This document shows positions 26,701 through 37,800 of a DNA stretch of 64,000 nt, in pieces. A program made the position numbers and the translations under genes. Origin of the DNA: Varroa destructor (taxonomy: Eukaryota > Arthropoda > Arachnida > Mesostigmata > Varroidae). Below the pieces are notes generated by a model. It was given only the letters and a program-made list of their open reading frames with translations. It made no database searches and had not been told where the DNA came from. Where the stretch lies: assembly GCF_002443255.2 (NCBI RefSeq), contig NW_019211457.1:15796374-15860373 (forward strand), read 5' to 3'. Position 1 is the first letter of the stretch, and each line of letters opens with the position of its first letter.

Positions 26701-27651
26701 CGGGATCGTTCTGATCATCGTTTGGACCGAAACAGCGCTTTGGTGTCAACCCTCTCAAGATCGCTGGCGGATATTCCGCGCGCAGCCCCTCGGGCATTTG
26801 CTCCGGAACGCGCTTCATTATCGGACCGAATGCGGGGCCGTCTAGACCAAAGACAAGACCCTCCTTGCAGTGTGCTCGTGTCCAACCTTCACCCAAACGT
26901 GTCCGATAGCGATATAAACGTGAGTATTGTCATGAGAGTAATTTCAGAAGTCCGCGGCGTCTACGTCCTTTTTTTTTAATTTCACGCTCGAAAAGAATAG
27001 AGGATAGTAACTTGTTCAAGCAAATACAGAAAAATGCATTATTGTAACAGAATAATAATGCTAGTTAGATATTGAAGACCGCCTGATCTGTGAAGTCTAA
27101 ACTCGGGGATATAACAATATCAGTAGTAATAAGAATAATAATACGAAAATCATCTTGATGGTTGATGGAGTCCTTACGGTTCAGATACAGAATTTCTTGA
27201 AAAGATGAGTCGATATTACGCAGCATTTTATATACTACCTTCTGCTTTATTTGGTAAATTACTAAGCGTATCAAATATAATTTGGTAATTATCGCCTTTG
27301 TAAATAGCAACTAGAAAAAAAAACAGCAAGAAACAGCTTAGACCAAGGATAGAAATAATCTTATTGTGTATGCACCTATAACTTACGTTGGCATTGTCAT
27401 TTCAGGAACTGTTCCGGACAATTGGCCCAATCGTCACCTCAATGTTTCTGTCACCCGGTACCGCTCTCGTGTCCTACCACCGCAAAAACGACGCCGTCAA
27501 AGCCGTCGAAACGTATCACCTTCGTCTGCTCGACGGCCAGCCGATGACTTGTGTCCTTCTATCACAAGACATGGTGCCGGAAAAGCATCAGCCTTCGATT
27601 CCCGGCAGCGGTTCGAACGCCGCAGGAGGTGTGGCTGTTGGACGCCGCTAA
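20763..27651 (+). CDS. POLDIP3: Polymerase delta-interacting protein 3 / SKAR-like RRM protein, 5 exons
   Basis: Coding exons are 20763-20986, 21420-21561, 26336-26419, 26626-26919 and 27406-27651, all with GT-AG introns; joined phases are consistent and give 329 residues. The start is the first ATG after an in-frame stop. The N-terminus is basic and Gly/Arg-rich with VRDARDVI, like the DAR repeats of SKAR. A Ser-rich linker with STLSRSLADI matches the vertebrate NMSRTL segment. An RRM spans about residues 231-302: VLVSNLHPNVSDSDIN | ELF, then NDAVKAVETYHLRLLDGQPM, very close to POLDIP3. Known for the family: nuclear, exon-junction-complex-associated, REF/Aly-like, links splicing to S6K1-stimulated translation and mRNA export, and also binds DNA polymerase delta p50. 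The RRM is split by intron 4 after DIN. The C-terminus is shorter than in vertebrates. A complete second gene lies in intron 2. Confidence 0.9.
22190..22807 (+). promoter_or_regulatory. Probable promoter / 5'UTR of the nested TRABD gene
   Basis: This stretch within POLDIP3 intron 2 has a TTG repeat (about 22229-22260) and a CT/GT-rich, higher-GC segment just before the TRABD ATG. An independent transcript is inferred because the gene is complete and intronless; no TATA or initiator can be assigned with confidence. Confidence 0.3.
22808..24514 (+). CDS. TRABD: TraB domain-containing protein, intronless, nested in POLDIP3 intron 2
   Basis: A single uninterrupted frame of 568 residues from ATG 22808 (MDSRTVGDNS) to TAA. 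The TraB/PrgY domain starts near residue 265: VYLIGTAHFSRKSQNDV, with GTAHFS at 271-276, then ERVVVELCKQRM, MAPGGEFRVAYQEA, DVERCKEKDMLEQLL, VGIGHQRGIIENW and LLVVPP. These match animal TRABD in order. A hydrophobic segment near residues 518-536 (VGMWAAVGFTVYKLM) is a likely C-terminal membrane anchor; the family is reported at the mitochondrial outer membrane. The GTAH and GxGH histidines correspond to the putative metal site shared with TIKI proteases. About 255 residues precede the domain, polar and acidic, starting with an Asn/Ser run encoded by a CAA/CAG repeat; vertebrate TRABD has a much shorter N-terminus. No upstream splice is needed. It lies on the same strand as its host gene. Confidence 0.93.
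   Translation: MDSRTVGDNSISNNNNNNSSSSNSSDLTNSNVLSGKSLPHTLPNDFQQQRQDVNKNSVAGQMNDPHVHDGKEGAFRQEEFDRIRLSLEDENFVDGEVDRNSVAAAAGETKLHQQDETGTDKGQREILRKKELNSVDVIEKATGDLRSANTNTGTPTIADDVDLLAQTDENSEVHVDNEQIPGGTPASSSMPDTVRSSVPKRLGNLLLKKGVNFDEAKSEFSVIVEGYERESDWEDISSDNKDLGSGLDDFKLPSTCQILKAPSGSTVYLIGTAHFSRKSQNDVRRVIRSVKPERVVVELCKQRMHILTLDEKLLLSEASKLSMTTIRETIRKMGILQGSMFLLMMQLSAHLANKLEMAPGGEFRVAYQEAERLPMCRVYLADRELNITLWRTWANLGVCQRIRIIWNLITSTEDMTIEDVERCKEKDMLEQLLGELCTDYPEMSKVILTERDHYLCRSLYDAAMVPPTPVTVVAVVGIGHQRGIIENWSRAADIDSQKLLVVPPAPLTVRITGRLLRVGMWAAVGFTVYKLMPHALKACLARGIEKGIERSFKGVTYMQKTVSNNVTL
24515..26335 (+). other. 3' part of POLDIP3 intron 2, downstream of TRABD
   Basis: AT-rich sequence with no recognised exon. 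An open frame at 25387-25776 starts at GTG, has no domain and is treated as chance. It contains the hairpin at 25957-25991 and the acceptor TACAG before 26336. Confidence 0.6.
25957..25991. repeat. Inverted repeat, 15-bp arms with 5-base loop
   Basis: GTAATGATTCACGGA (25957-25971) pairs with TCCGTGAATCACTAC (25977-25991) with one mismatch around loop GTGCG. It could be a stable hairpin in the POLDIP3 pre-mRNA; no known family. Confidence 0.85.
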
Positions 27652-28086
27652 CGAAGCTAAAGGCTGAACACATCATTCACCAACTAGCAGCTACAATATT
27701 GATTTGGTGGATGATTTTTGAACCGCGCTATTTCCTACAACATTAAAATAGTCTCCCTATTACTACAACTTACCGTACACATTGAACGACCTTGTCCAAA
27801 GAGTACTTGTCGGAAAGGTGTGTTATTTGTTGGAACGAGATCGGCTTACTCCTCTGTCAATGGCGTCAGTAGCGCCGCTCGAGAATAACAGGTTCATAAA
27901 TTGGCGGCAAGATATTATACAAAATGTATGAGCACCAGATGAAGAAATGATTAGAAACGGCTCGTTTTTAAACAACGGTAGACAGTGGCAGACGTATGCA
28001 AGCGGGTCATTACGTAAACGATTATCCACACACATCTACGTAGAGAGAGATTTCGAAGGAGGCCTAATATAATCGTTAGGAAGACA

Positions 28087-28092
28087 AATAAA
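28087..28092 (+). terminator. Candidate poly(A) signal for POLDIP3
   Basis: AATAAA about 435 bases after the POLDIP3 stop, and the first clear hexamer noticed on that strand. Use is inferred. Confidence 0.4.
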
Positions 28093-28629
28093 CGCTTTAT
28101 GCCCATGAAACTCTGAAGCCAACAATTGATGCAAAAAAAATCATATAATAAGTTAGCCGTTTCTGCGTAGCGGCATTAGATAGACAATAGAAGGCGAATA
28201 TTTATGCGTCTTCTGGAAAAGGGACCCCTGCTCATCGGTGCGTCGCGTCGAAGTAAAGTCTCAGAAGAAAACTGTAGTGTGAACAGAAGTTCGGAAAAAA
28301 ATTCGCAGAGCCGGCGAGAAGGATAATACAATCTATAACTTCTTTGCCGAACTAATGAAATAGCCCTATTACTGAATATACGAGAAACGCGTGAAGATGA
28401 CCAATACAGAAGTGGAATAACAAGACTCAATTTAAGAAACAAATTATTGTAAATCCTAGGACAACGAAGGCCAAAATAATTTGGCTTGAAGCGTGTGATG
28501 ACATCCAAAGCATCAAAATTAATTATCATGATGCAGCGTGAAGCGTAAGGAATCCAGTAAATACCTTCTTGTGAGGTAAGTTTATTTTCATCTGTTGTGA
28601 AGTGTGATATAACTGAAAGATAGAAGTAT

Positions 28630-28632
28630 AAA

Positions 28633-28663
<31 letters not shown>

Positions 28664-28665
28664 TA
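28630..28665. repeat. Poly-A plus (TA)n microsatellite
   Basis: About 12 A followed by a TA run. Confidence 0.9.
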
Positions 28666-29268
28666 GAAATTGACGAGAATTTAAAAACAGGCGAGGTTCT
28701 TTAAAATTTCATTTGGTTCAATTTTTGAGATTCGTTCATATGGTTGTATATCCAAATGTTGTTACGGCAGACGCTCTTTAGTTTCGCTTAGTTTTTTCTG
28801 GTAACTTTATTAAATTATCATTACTGATAAACTTTCCATTTGTTCGGAATTTCTATGGGAACTATAGAAAATTCCTAATGTTCTGCTGCACTTATGTTTC
28901 AGGTATCACTGACCTTTGCGCTTGAAAAATAAGCAGAAATAAGAGAAACGACCCAACTTATAGTTTTTGTTAAAATAAACCACGTCACGGACAACCGGTC
29001 TGATGATGGTGGTGGCCGTCGAAAGCCGAAGAACGCTTATTCACATTAACGTGCTAGCACACTGTAGCCAACATCGACCATGAAGGTGTGGTCAGCGAAA
29101 ATGCCAACGATACTAATCAGGCCAAATGCCCTACGTGAAAGGGCTTCCTAAAATGGCTATTTTGAGTTTCTGCCCTATGGAAAGGATAAGAACTCAAAAC
29201 GGCGTGACTCACCCTAGTGAAAACGAACTCCTGGGGATCGGTAACCCGGGGTTTGTTAAACAAATACG

Positions 29269-29318
<50 letters not shown>

Positions 29319-29319
29319 C
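29269..29319. repeat. (TA)n microsatellite with periodic CA interruptions
   Basis: About 50 bases of TA repeat interrupted by ACA steps. It produces matching Tyr/Ile-rich frames on both strands, which are not genes. Confidence 0.95.
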
Positions 29320-29865
29320 ACCAAGGAAAGACCCTATGGTAAAAGGTGTCTACGAATTCGCTGCGCTCCAACATCTCACTAGCGGCTATTTGAAAGTCGA
29401 GTTAAACAATGATACCAAATGTATGTGCCCAAACCTGTGAGGCTTGCTTTAAAGCAGATCGATTGTGAACTCGACTGCGGGAAAAAAGCAGCTCGCAAAG
29501 GAAACACAAACAAAAACAAACTGAACGCCCACAGAAAAACGGACAATAAGCAAGCACAATGTGTCTTTTGGTCTAGCGGCTGCGCATCGAACCCTTTCAG
29601 TTTTGGTAAGTGGCCCCGGGAATGCCTTTCTCAATAATAAGTATTCTAACGATTAACAAATTATACTACATCAACGAGGTAGTAGTTACTTAAGACGATA
29701 TTATTATTGTACTTTAGGTAGTTAAAAGAAGCAGTTTAGCGGTGCTGTATTGAAGCAAATCAGCATCTAATCTAATTTTCAGTGTATGATTACAATTGTT
29801 ACTCTTATTGTCGATAGACTTGAAGCGCTTGTCATTTGTTTAAATACATTTAAATATATATATAT

Positions 29866-29965
29866 NNNNNNNNNNNNNNNNNNNNNNNNNNNNNNNNNNN
29901 NNNNNNNNNNNNNNNNNNNNNNNNNNNNNNNNNNNNNNNNNNNNNNNNNNNNNNNNNNNNNNNNN
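29866..29965. other. Assembly gap (100 N) inside (TA)n
   Basis: Exactly 100 N flanked on both sides by TA repeat: a placeholder gap of unknown true length where the assembly collapsed at a microsatellite. Confidence 0.98.
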
Positions 29966-32900
29966 ATATATATATATACATACATCGATGACCCCTAAAT
30001 AGTCATTTCGGTGTTCACAATATATATATATGATATATTGTGTCATATATATTAGGGGTGAGGGTGGTGTGAATACAATCGTAGCAACGGCGGAAGTCCT
30101 TCAAGCATCCTTCAAAGAAAAACAGTATTCATAATGAAAAAGTTTCCGAAAAATAATGTCTTCGCCTACCGTAAATCCAAGACCGATACACATCTGGTCA
30201 CTGTACATCGGCTGTGTGTCCGAATATAGCAATGACGTCGGTCCTATCACTTGATTCCTGATAGATAAAAAAAGAAAGTCGGCTACGATTTTCAATGGGC
30301 AGACCATGTTAATTCATGTCAGTTCTGTGGAAACATATTCGCGAAGCATGTACCTTAAAAATCGGCCGACCGCAGTCTTGGAAAGGAGTGAAAATATGCG
30401 GGAGGCATACTCAGTGAATTTTGCCAATGATACCTTGGCCTCATAGTGGGTATTTTCCATAGTGCAGCTGTCATAGGGAATCGTTTTTTATGCCATGAAG
30501 CTTTTTTAAAGACATCTTTTTCTTGTTTCTTCTTTCTGTAGATGACGGCAAGCAGTCAAGAGTGGTCGTCAACGTAGTTTTTAAAGAAAGTGTTGTTGAC
30601 AAAAATTGGTAATCTTTCGAATGAGTTACCGCCCAAGGCCGGAATTGTTCGTTTCACGGGCAGTTTTCAGCTCGTTTGTGCGAACCATGTCCCCAAAACT
30701 CGTCAATATAGCAGAATCTTAAAGCAATTATACCGACCGTATCGAAGGTATCGTGGTTAAGTCCTCTCGGGGATACATAGACAGACTACCGGAAGAAAAA
30801 TCGTCCGTATATAAAAGCAATATAGTTCATGTGGACTCGATCTAGCTACGATATTTTGGTTTGATTGTTTTCCGTGCTAGCACCCTTAGCTTAGACACTC
30901 GAACTCGAGTAAAAGACTAATCGAGCACAATCCCTCGAAAGATTTTTAAGGAAAACGCTAGTTGTGAGTAGACAACCGTAGGAAACTGACAGCTTTTGCA
31001 TATTTAATTTTCCTCGAACAAATGTAGCAGGTACCTTTGCAGGCCTACAGTGGTGATTACATGATTTGCTGTTGTGTAATGTTTAATGGCCTGAAAACTT
31101 GAAAGCATGTAGGCCTAACATCAATGTTTAATTAAATCATGTACAAGCACTGCAGGACAGTCGGTTTAGCCGTTTTCTGTATGCTATGAAATTTCGACCT
31201 CCGGAACAACCCTGTTTTGTGTGTGCAATTTTCGTCAGATATACATGTACAGTTTTCTGTAAGTTAATAAACATACCGAAAACCTGGAGTGCCGACCTGA
31301 TGCGGACCTAAGCACGGCTGACGTGTAGTAGGTCCTGTCTAAAGACTGGAACATACTGAATACGAAGTGATAGTTTTTGAGCGGTTTGTGAAACGTTTGC
31401 TGTTAAGGTTTAAGTTAGACCTGTACTTCGAAACCGTTTCGGTCACATCAGAAGCATAATGTAAGACAAATCAAAGACAAAATAATTAAATAGTTATTTA
31501 GAATCGACACTCGGTCGACTCCGTGATAATCGAAATACGACCACATCGTAACAAACATTGCGTTTCTTTAAATTTTATCTAAAAATACGGGATTTTTTGG
31601 AAGCATAGAGAACTACCGATGAGAATATATCGCGCAATCAGCAAATGACCTGCCTTAGACGGATCTGAGGTTAAGTTTACGTTTACGTTCCTATTACATG
31701 AGTGATGCTACGAAGTCAAGCAGGTACTTCGTTAAATTTCAAAATTATCAAAGGTGAACATCATCGTTTCATTCAGTGGACTCCTCAGGCATCCCTTGAA
31801 GTAATCTGGAATTTGCGGTATTAAATGGATGAGCTTGTTAGGGGAAAAGCAATGCATACGAGTCAATACATAGAAAAAGAGCACCAGAAATTAAGACGTT
31901 TATGTGTGCGGCGACGATTCCAAGCTGTTCACGGACATCGAAGGTCAAAGATTCATCAGCACGTGTTCGAATGTTTTCAAACGATCGATCTAAAGTACAC
32001 GGGAAGAGTGAACATGTTAAATTGTCGACGATAGAAAACTGGTACTAGCTAGATAGCGTACTTAATTTGGCGCAATTCACAACTGAACTCGAAACGATAA
32101 AGAACTACATTAAGTTAAGACAAAACATTAAGTTCGAAAAAATCGAATTAATCTTATTATTTGAGCAAAAATATAATAAAAATCAGAATTAGAATATATA
32201 AGAATACATTAAAAAAATCCTAAAATATTACCGTTTCAATTGGCTACCTGATAGCAGCTCAGTGTTTAGAATAAGCGCATTGAATTGGCGCAACTTCATT
32301 TGAATGCGCTAAAGTCTACATAAAAACACCTACAAATTTAGAAAATAGTTACCTCAAAATACATAGCCTATTTTACGTGAAGGCAGAAAACTAACTCTTG
32401 ATTAGGAACCTTAATGTATATACCAATTGAATAAGCACCCTACTTAAGTATATTATATTCTTATGAATGAATGAAAAAAGAACGAAGTACTTCTTGATGG
32501 TTGGTAAATATCGATCATTAATATATTTCTTCATTAAACTATACCTATTGCACAGTGTATATGTTGGCAAGGATGAACCGACGACTCCTGGCTTCCTCAA
32601 CTTCACAGCCTTGATCAATAAATACCCAGTGACACCATAAGCGTCCGCAACCTTGTCCATTCTTGACCGGCATTAGTTTAACGACAAGTGACGTCGTACA
32701 ATATTACTAAGTATCTATTAGTCAATGCGTAGGCTGCTAACACTGATCTAGACCATACATCTCAACTTCGACGCATCACTTATTCGCACGAAGCCTTCAT
32801 AAATAGCGAGCCATCGTTCGAAAGGCGTCACTGGTTCGGCTCCCGCCAACGACATTATAACAATAAATTGAAGTCAGCCACACGCTGTGTATTCGTTCGT

Positions 32901-34593
32901 CATGGTATTGCGGCGTTAAACTGGCTGATCACTGAACCGTCATGGGATGGCCTCCTGACGATAGATTTGCGTACTAAACTTAAGAACACATCGTGAGGTA
33001 GAAACAGGGCTGGAATGGACTTATGGGGTTTGTTCGGTGCCTAAAAAGGTGTGATGTTTGGCTTAGGATGTACCCGGAAAACTGACATTATTGCAGTTCG
33101 GTTACGCCTCGCCCTGTACATCATCGACGCTTACCATACGAAGCAAGCTCAAGTACTCACTCGGCTGAACTACACATTTTGCAATCTCCAGTTTAATCCA
33201 TAACAAACAGAAGCAACACACTGCAATATTTTTATACAAATACTTGACGCCTACTTAAAATGAGAAACGTAACCAGTCTAAAATTTCGGTTCCTAAAAGC
33301 GGCTCTACTGCGTTAAACGTTACTGCGTCGCTGCCTCACTAGAACTCTGCCAACCCCACCACTTACCTTTGTAAATTGGGTACATTAGGTATGAATGCAG
33401 TAGCTTGATCTATTTTCTGGACCAGTATCATGTATGTCTTGGGTCGAATATACCTATTAATCGTTGATTTATCGTTGAATATATAAGTAATGGGGAACAC
33501 GTAAAAAGTGTAATGACGTTTCATAATTCACTGTTCATTTGAGTTGTCGTTTCTATTTACATTGTGGGCAGATACCGTGAAAAGAAAAAAAACAGTTTCG
33601 TTGAAACTATCCCTGTAAGCCAAAGTTGGCGCTCCTAAACCTGTTCCAATTTTCTAATGTAAATACTCCGATCAATAAGACTACACGGTGACACAGCCGA
33701 TGCTCTTGACGCACTTGGGACTCTTCCATAGATATAAATGCTCGTATCGTAACACTTACGGACGGGTAGGCTTTCCTTACCAAATTTCTAGTCTAAACCA
33801 GTACCGTATGAAAGATCAGTTGACAGTCCATGTGATTCTATATTTTGTGCTAACTATCACCTACAACTTATAATTACAAATGAAATAGACTTCTATATTG
33901 GGATTCTCCAAATTTCAACTTGTTTTCCAACAATATATACTCAACGGTATGTGGGAATGCGTCAACATCAAATTGATTAATCAGCTCGTGATTAGACAAT
34001 CACGTACAAAAGGTGGCCACCAAAATCGAACGTAACTCATTACGCGACAACATGTTATCCATATAATCCGTGGATACCTTAAGTTGAATTAATAGGCACT
34101 GACCAGTTTATACGATGTGCTCATTACACGCGGTAATTCCGATGTGCGCGATACTTCTGATCTAATCATGGCGGTTACGTATAGCGCCCTTAGAGGATAA
34201 TATTGTCCTCCTGTTTGAAGAAATTGATAAAGTCGCCAGACGCACTACAAATAAGTAAACACTCTGCTTTAGATTCGAAACGCATCTTCGAATCTAGGCA
34301 ACACCAGCCGAACTTATTTGTCCTGTTTTTATAAATCCACAAAGTCTACCTCCACTTCTTACGTTCTGATTAAGCAGAAATTAAGCACGATTTGCTGTCA
34401 GATTTTGCGTCACCTACGCTCATTTTCGCGGATTTTCGTACAATCTATCAACTTGTGCTGCGTACTGCACCCCTACTAACCCTGCTGGTTCTCGTTGTTC
34501 TCAGTTAAATCATATTTCAATCCAGTACAAGTAAGGGGACCACTTTAGTGCGGCGGATGTTGCAGTTTCTACAAACAGAAGTGGAAATTTACA

Positions 34594-34599
34594 TTTATT
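34594..34599 (-). terminator. Candidate poly(A) signal for FDXR
   Basis: TTTATT on the plus strand (AATAAA on the minus strand), about 265 bases past the FDXR stop. Use is inferred. Confidence 0.4.
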
Positions 34600-34862
34600 A
34601 ACAACGTTTTTCTCATATAAATGAATCATTTGTATATAATTGCAATCGTGTCACGTGGCAAAATGTTGCTATATATTTAATAAACTTTTTCTAGAAAGTT
34701 CTATTTTATCACGTAGCACAGGCGTACGGGTTGACGAACGCTGTGTGTATATACAAGAAGCCAAGGCCATGTTCGGCGCCGTCTTAGGCCCTTCCAAACA
34801 GGTATACGCGACGTATATATACTACTCGAAGTCTACACAATCTGCAGAGCGGGAAGTCAATG

Positions 34863-37800
34863 CTAAGACCACGCAATCTCTAACATTTTCTGCACGGATA
34901 GCACCTTATCAGCAAGCTTGTTTTTTTTCGCACCCATCTCAGCCTCGTAAGCAGCGATCCTTTCCCATTGATCGAACGTCACGTGTCGAACACCTAGGAG
35001 ACCACAGAAATTACATTCTGCATAGTTCTTAAGGAACCTATATAACACGACAAATATTTCCAATGATATTTCATCAATAATCATCTCGAATATTTTATAT
35101 ATTCAAATTATTGCTAAAGCTGTAAGAGTCGGCGCGGTTTAATTGGGATCTGCATTGGGTCACGGCCTTGTGGCGACTAGGGCCGGTAAGTTACTATACT
35201 TGAAAAACACGCGTTAACTCAGTTCTTAACACGGATAATGCGATTGTCTACATAACCCTTGACTTTTCTCTACCGAAACAAAGACAGACAACTGCATTTT
35301 AAGAGGCTTTCGGCTTTGGTCAGTCAATGACCGTAACAAACCATGGTACCTTTGTAGGATATATAATAACCTTGACCTCAGATTATTTGCCACAAATACC
35401 AGCAGGGAGCAGGTTTTGTATATCGGCCTAAATCATCCGCTCCACTCAATAAGGGACAGCTGTCGAAATAAGAGTGACACTCAAATATCAAAAGTGGCTA
35501 TCTTACAAATGATTAATAGATTTAATCTCGTATGCTAAATAGCAGTTACGTAGAAGGAACTGCAGATGCTGTCTTCTCGCAGGCAGAAAATCCGTACGTA
35601 AAATCGTTTGACTTGTTTCATACATCAGCGTTAATAAGCTGTGCGGCCATCAGACAACTAACAGTTAGACCGTAGTGAATGGTCAAACGTAAAGCGCACA
35701 CCATTACCGGCCAAGAATCTCAGTTAGACGTATTTGGCCCTAAGACAATGACTAGCAGGACTAAGGATTTAAAAAAATCTGTCTCGAGTGGGTAAAAGCC
35801 AAACCCAAAGAATAGAGTGAAATGAAATTATTGAAAATTCTTCATGAGCAATTTATGTATGATTCCGATAGATTCGACCTGCCAGGCCAAGCTGTCTAGT
35901 CTCCCCAAAGATCCTAGAAACCTACTTCCGAAACATTTTAAGCTTGAGAAATTCGATCTTGGTCGAATTGCCACACCTCGCCTTGATTATCAAGGAACAC
36001 CAAATAGATGACAGTACTAACACGAGGTATCCGGAGCCGGTAAACGATATCTTCCAAATTCTTCCATGACAACGTTAGGAAAGCGAATGTCCAAGGAACA
36101 TATAAAAATCCAACTGCCCTAGCCTTTAATTAGACTTACGTGTTCAACGAGTGCATAACTGAGGTTAGGATCCATGATCGTTATTTCTAAAAGGAAAAAA
36201 GAATCCACGGACTCGAGGCCTTAGAAAAGAATTGCCAAAGAAAGATGTGTCTCTAAACTTCTGCGAAGTATCCTCATAGAGCGGTTAACTCTATTCCTGG
36301 ACTACCGGCTTTGCCAAACGAACAGCATAGATTTCGTGCTGGTAGATCAATAACAGCCGTAAATTGTAGTAAATAAAATAGACGCGGAACCAAGTCGTTC
36401 CAATCAAAAGTCATATTCGATGCGAAAGTTCAAGGTAGCTTTCTCCTTGAGCTCGAGGACCACCATATTGATAAGGCAGCTAAAATATTGTATGTCGACG
36501 ACCCCATTATGTACTGCACAAGCGGACCCTACCTGCGACAGTCACCTAATTAATTAATTAACTAAGGTAATAAAGCTCAGAAAAGCTTGCTGGCAAAGGT
36601 TCGCTTTTTTTGAATGGAACGACCCTCAAAATCATGAATTCGTTTACGTGCCTCGGTTTGGTATCAACGGCAACAGGGAGATGTTTTGCTGAAAGTCAAA
36701 AAGGCAATGGTTGCTGTTGTTGCAATCAAAAATCCACAAAAAAAATATTCATCGAAACAGCATGTAAATTATTTAGTTTGAAACTTGTACCGACTGCCAT
36801 GTACGAGATTCCTTTTCTTTGGAAAAGACTAAGCATTCGAAATCTACCTATTTTAGACGGAAGAAAGCTGGCATCTTTGAAGCTACTGCTAAGCCTGTAT
36901 GCAACAACTGGCCACCGTCTAATATGCTTATTAAAGCGACCCTCGAACGTTGACCAAAGGTGTGCAAAAGCCCTTCAACCTTATGGAAGCATACGATACA
37001 TTTATACAGACTCAAATGAACTAAATCCTGAATCCCTATTAATCTCACCTAAAATTTACACCATCCCGAAACAAGTAAGCAGAAATAATCGCTATAAAAT
37101 GATACGACTCGCAGTGCAGGCCTCTCATCGTATTACTTGCCAAACGTAAAAGTGCCACTATTCCAATCAAGTTATATCCACACATTTTATAACGCTTTTT
37201 GTTCTGGATAGCGTAGCATAATTACACTAGTTAACAACCTTGCAAACATTAACACTCAGCTAGTTCATACACAATCATATTTTATGTTGTATATTTGTAG
37301 CTTTTGATATATATTGTATATTTAAACAAACCATGTGTGTTTCACTTTGAAAAAATTAAGGGACAAGCACACTCGACTGCCTCTAAACTATGTATGACGT
37401 TATCGACGTTTGCTCATCTATAGATGCTCCATCAGGTGACGAAAGCCGAGGCGAAATACTCTATGTTTTTATAATTTATGTACGTGCGACAAACAGTTGA
37501 AGGTCACATTTGATGGGAAACGTAATTTTGTTACGTTTATGTGCGAAAGACACCATACATAACATCGAATTGGTAGCTGTCACTAACACGAAATGCCGCA
37601 AACACATCGACCATACACACCTTTTTTTTTGAGGATATCGTTAACAATGAAATTTCTCCCGGGTTTCGAGACAGTACCGTCGATCGCTCCTTTATTGATG
37701 TCGCTAAGCAGATTTGAGCCTGTCTCGAAGCTGCTGTTCATTGTTGATACGATGACTCCAATAGGACCCGTTTTCACCCAACCGCTGCAATAGACGCCTA

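Larger units (their letters stand above)
27652..34862. other. Spacer between convergent POLDIP3 and FDXR
   Basis: About 7 kb bounded by the 3' ends of two convergent genes. I recognise no coding exon. It contains A-run plus (TA)n at 28630-28665, (TA)n at 29269-29319, an N gap at 29866-29965 and scattered frames under 90 codons. Some of it may be decayed mobile DNA, but I found no diagnostic motif. Confidence 0.5.

Noticed and set aside
29126..29440. Overlapping frames on both strands rich in Tyr/Ile
   Set aside because: They are translations of the (TA)n microsatellite and its flanks, as are similar frames at 45.3-45.5 kb and beside both N gaps.
34640..35032. 130-codon plus-strand frame
   Set aside because: It lies antisense over the last FDXR exon, which is conserved and coding; the plus-strand frame has no motif.
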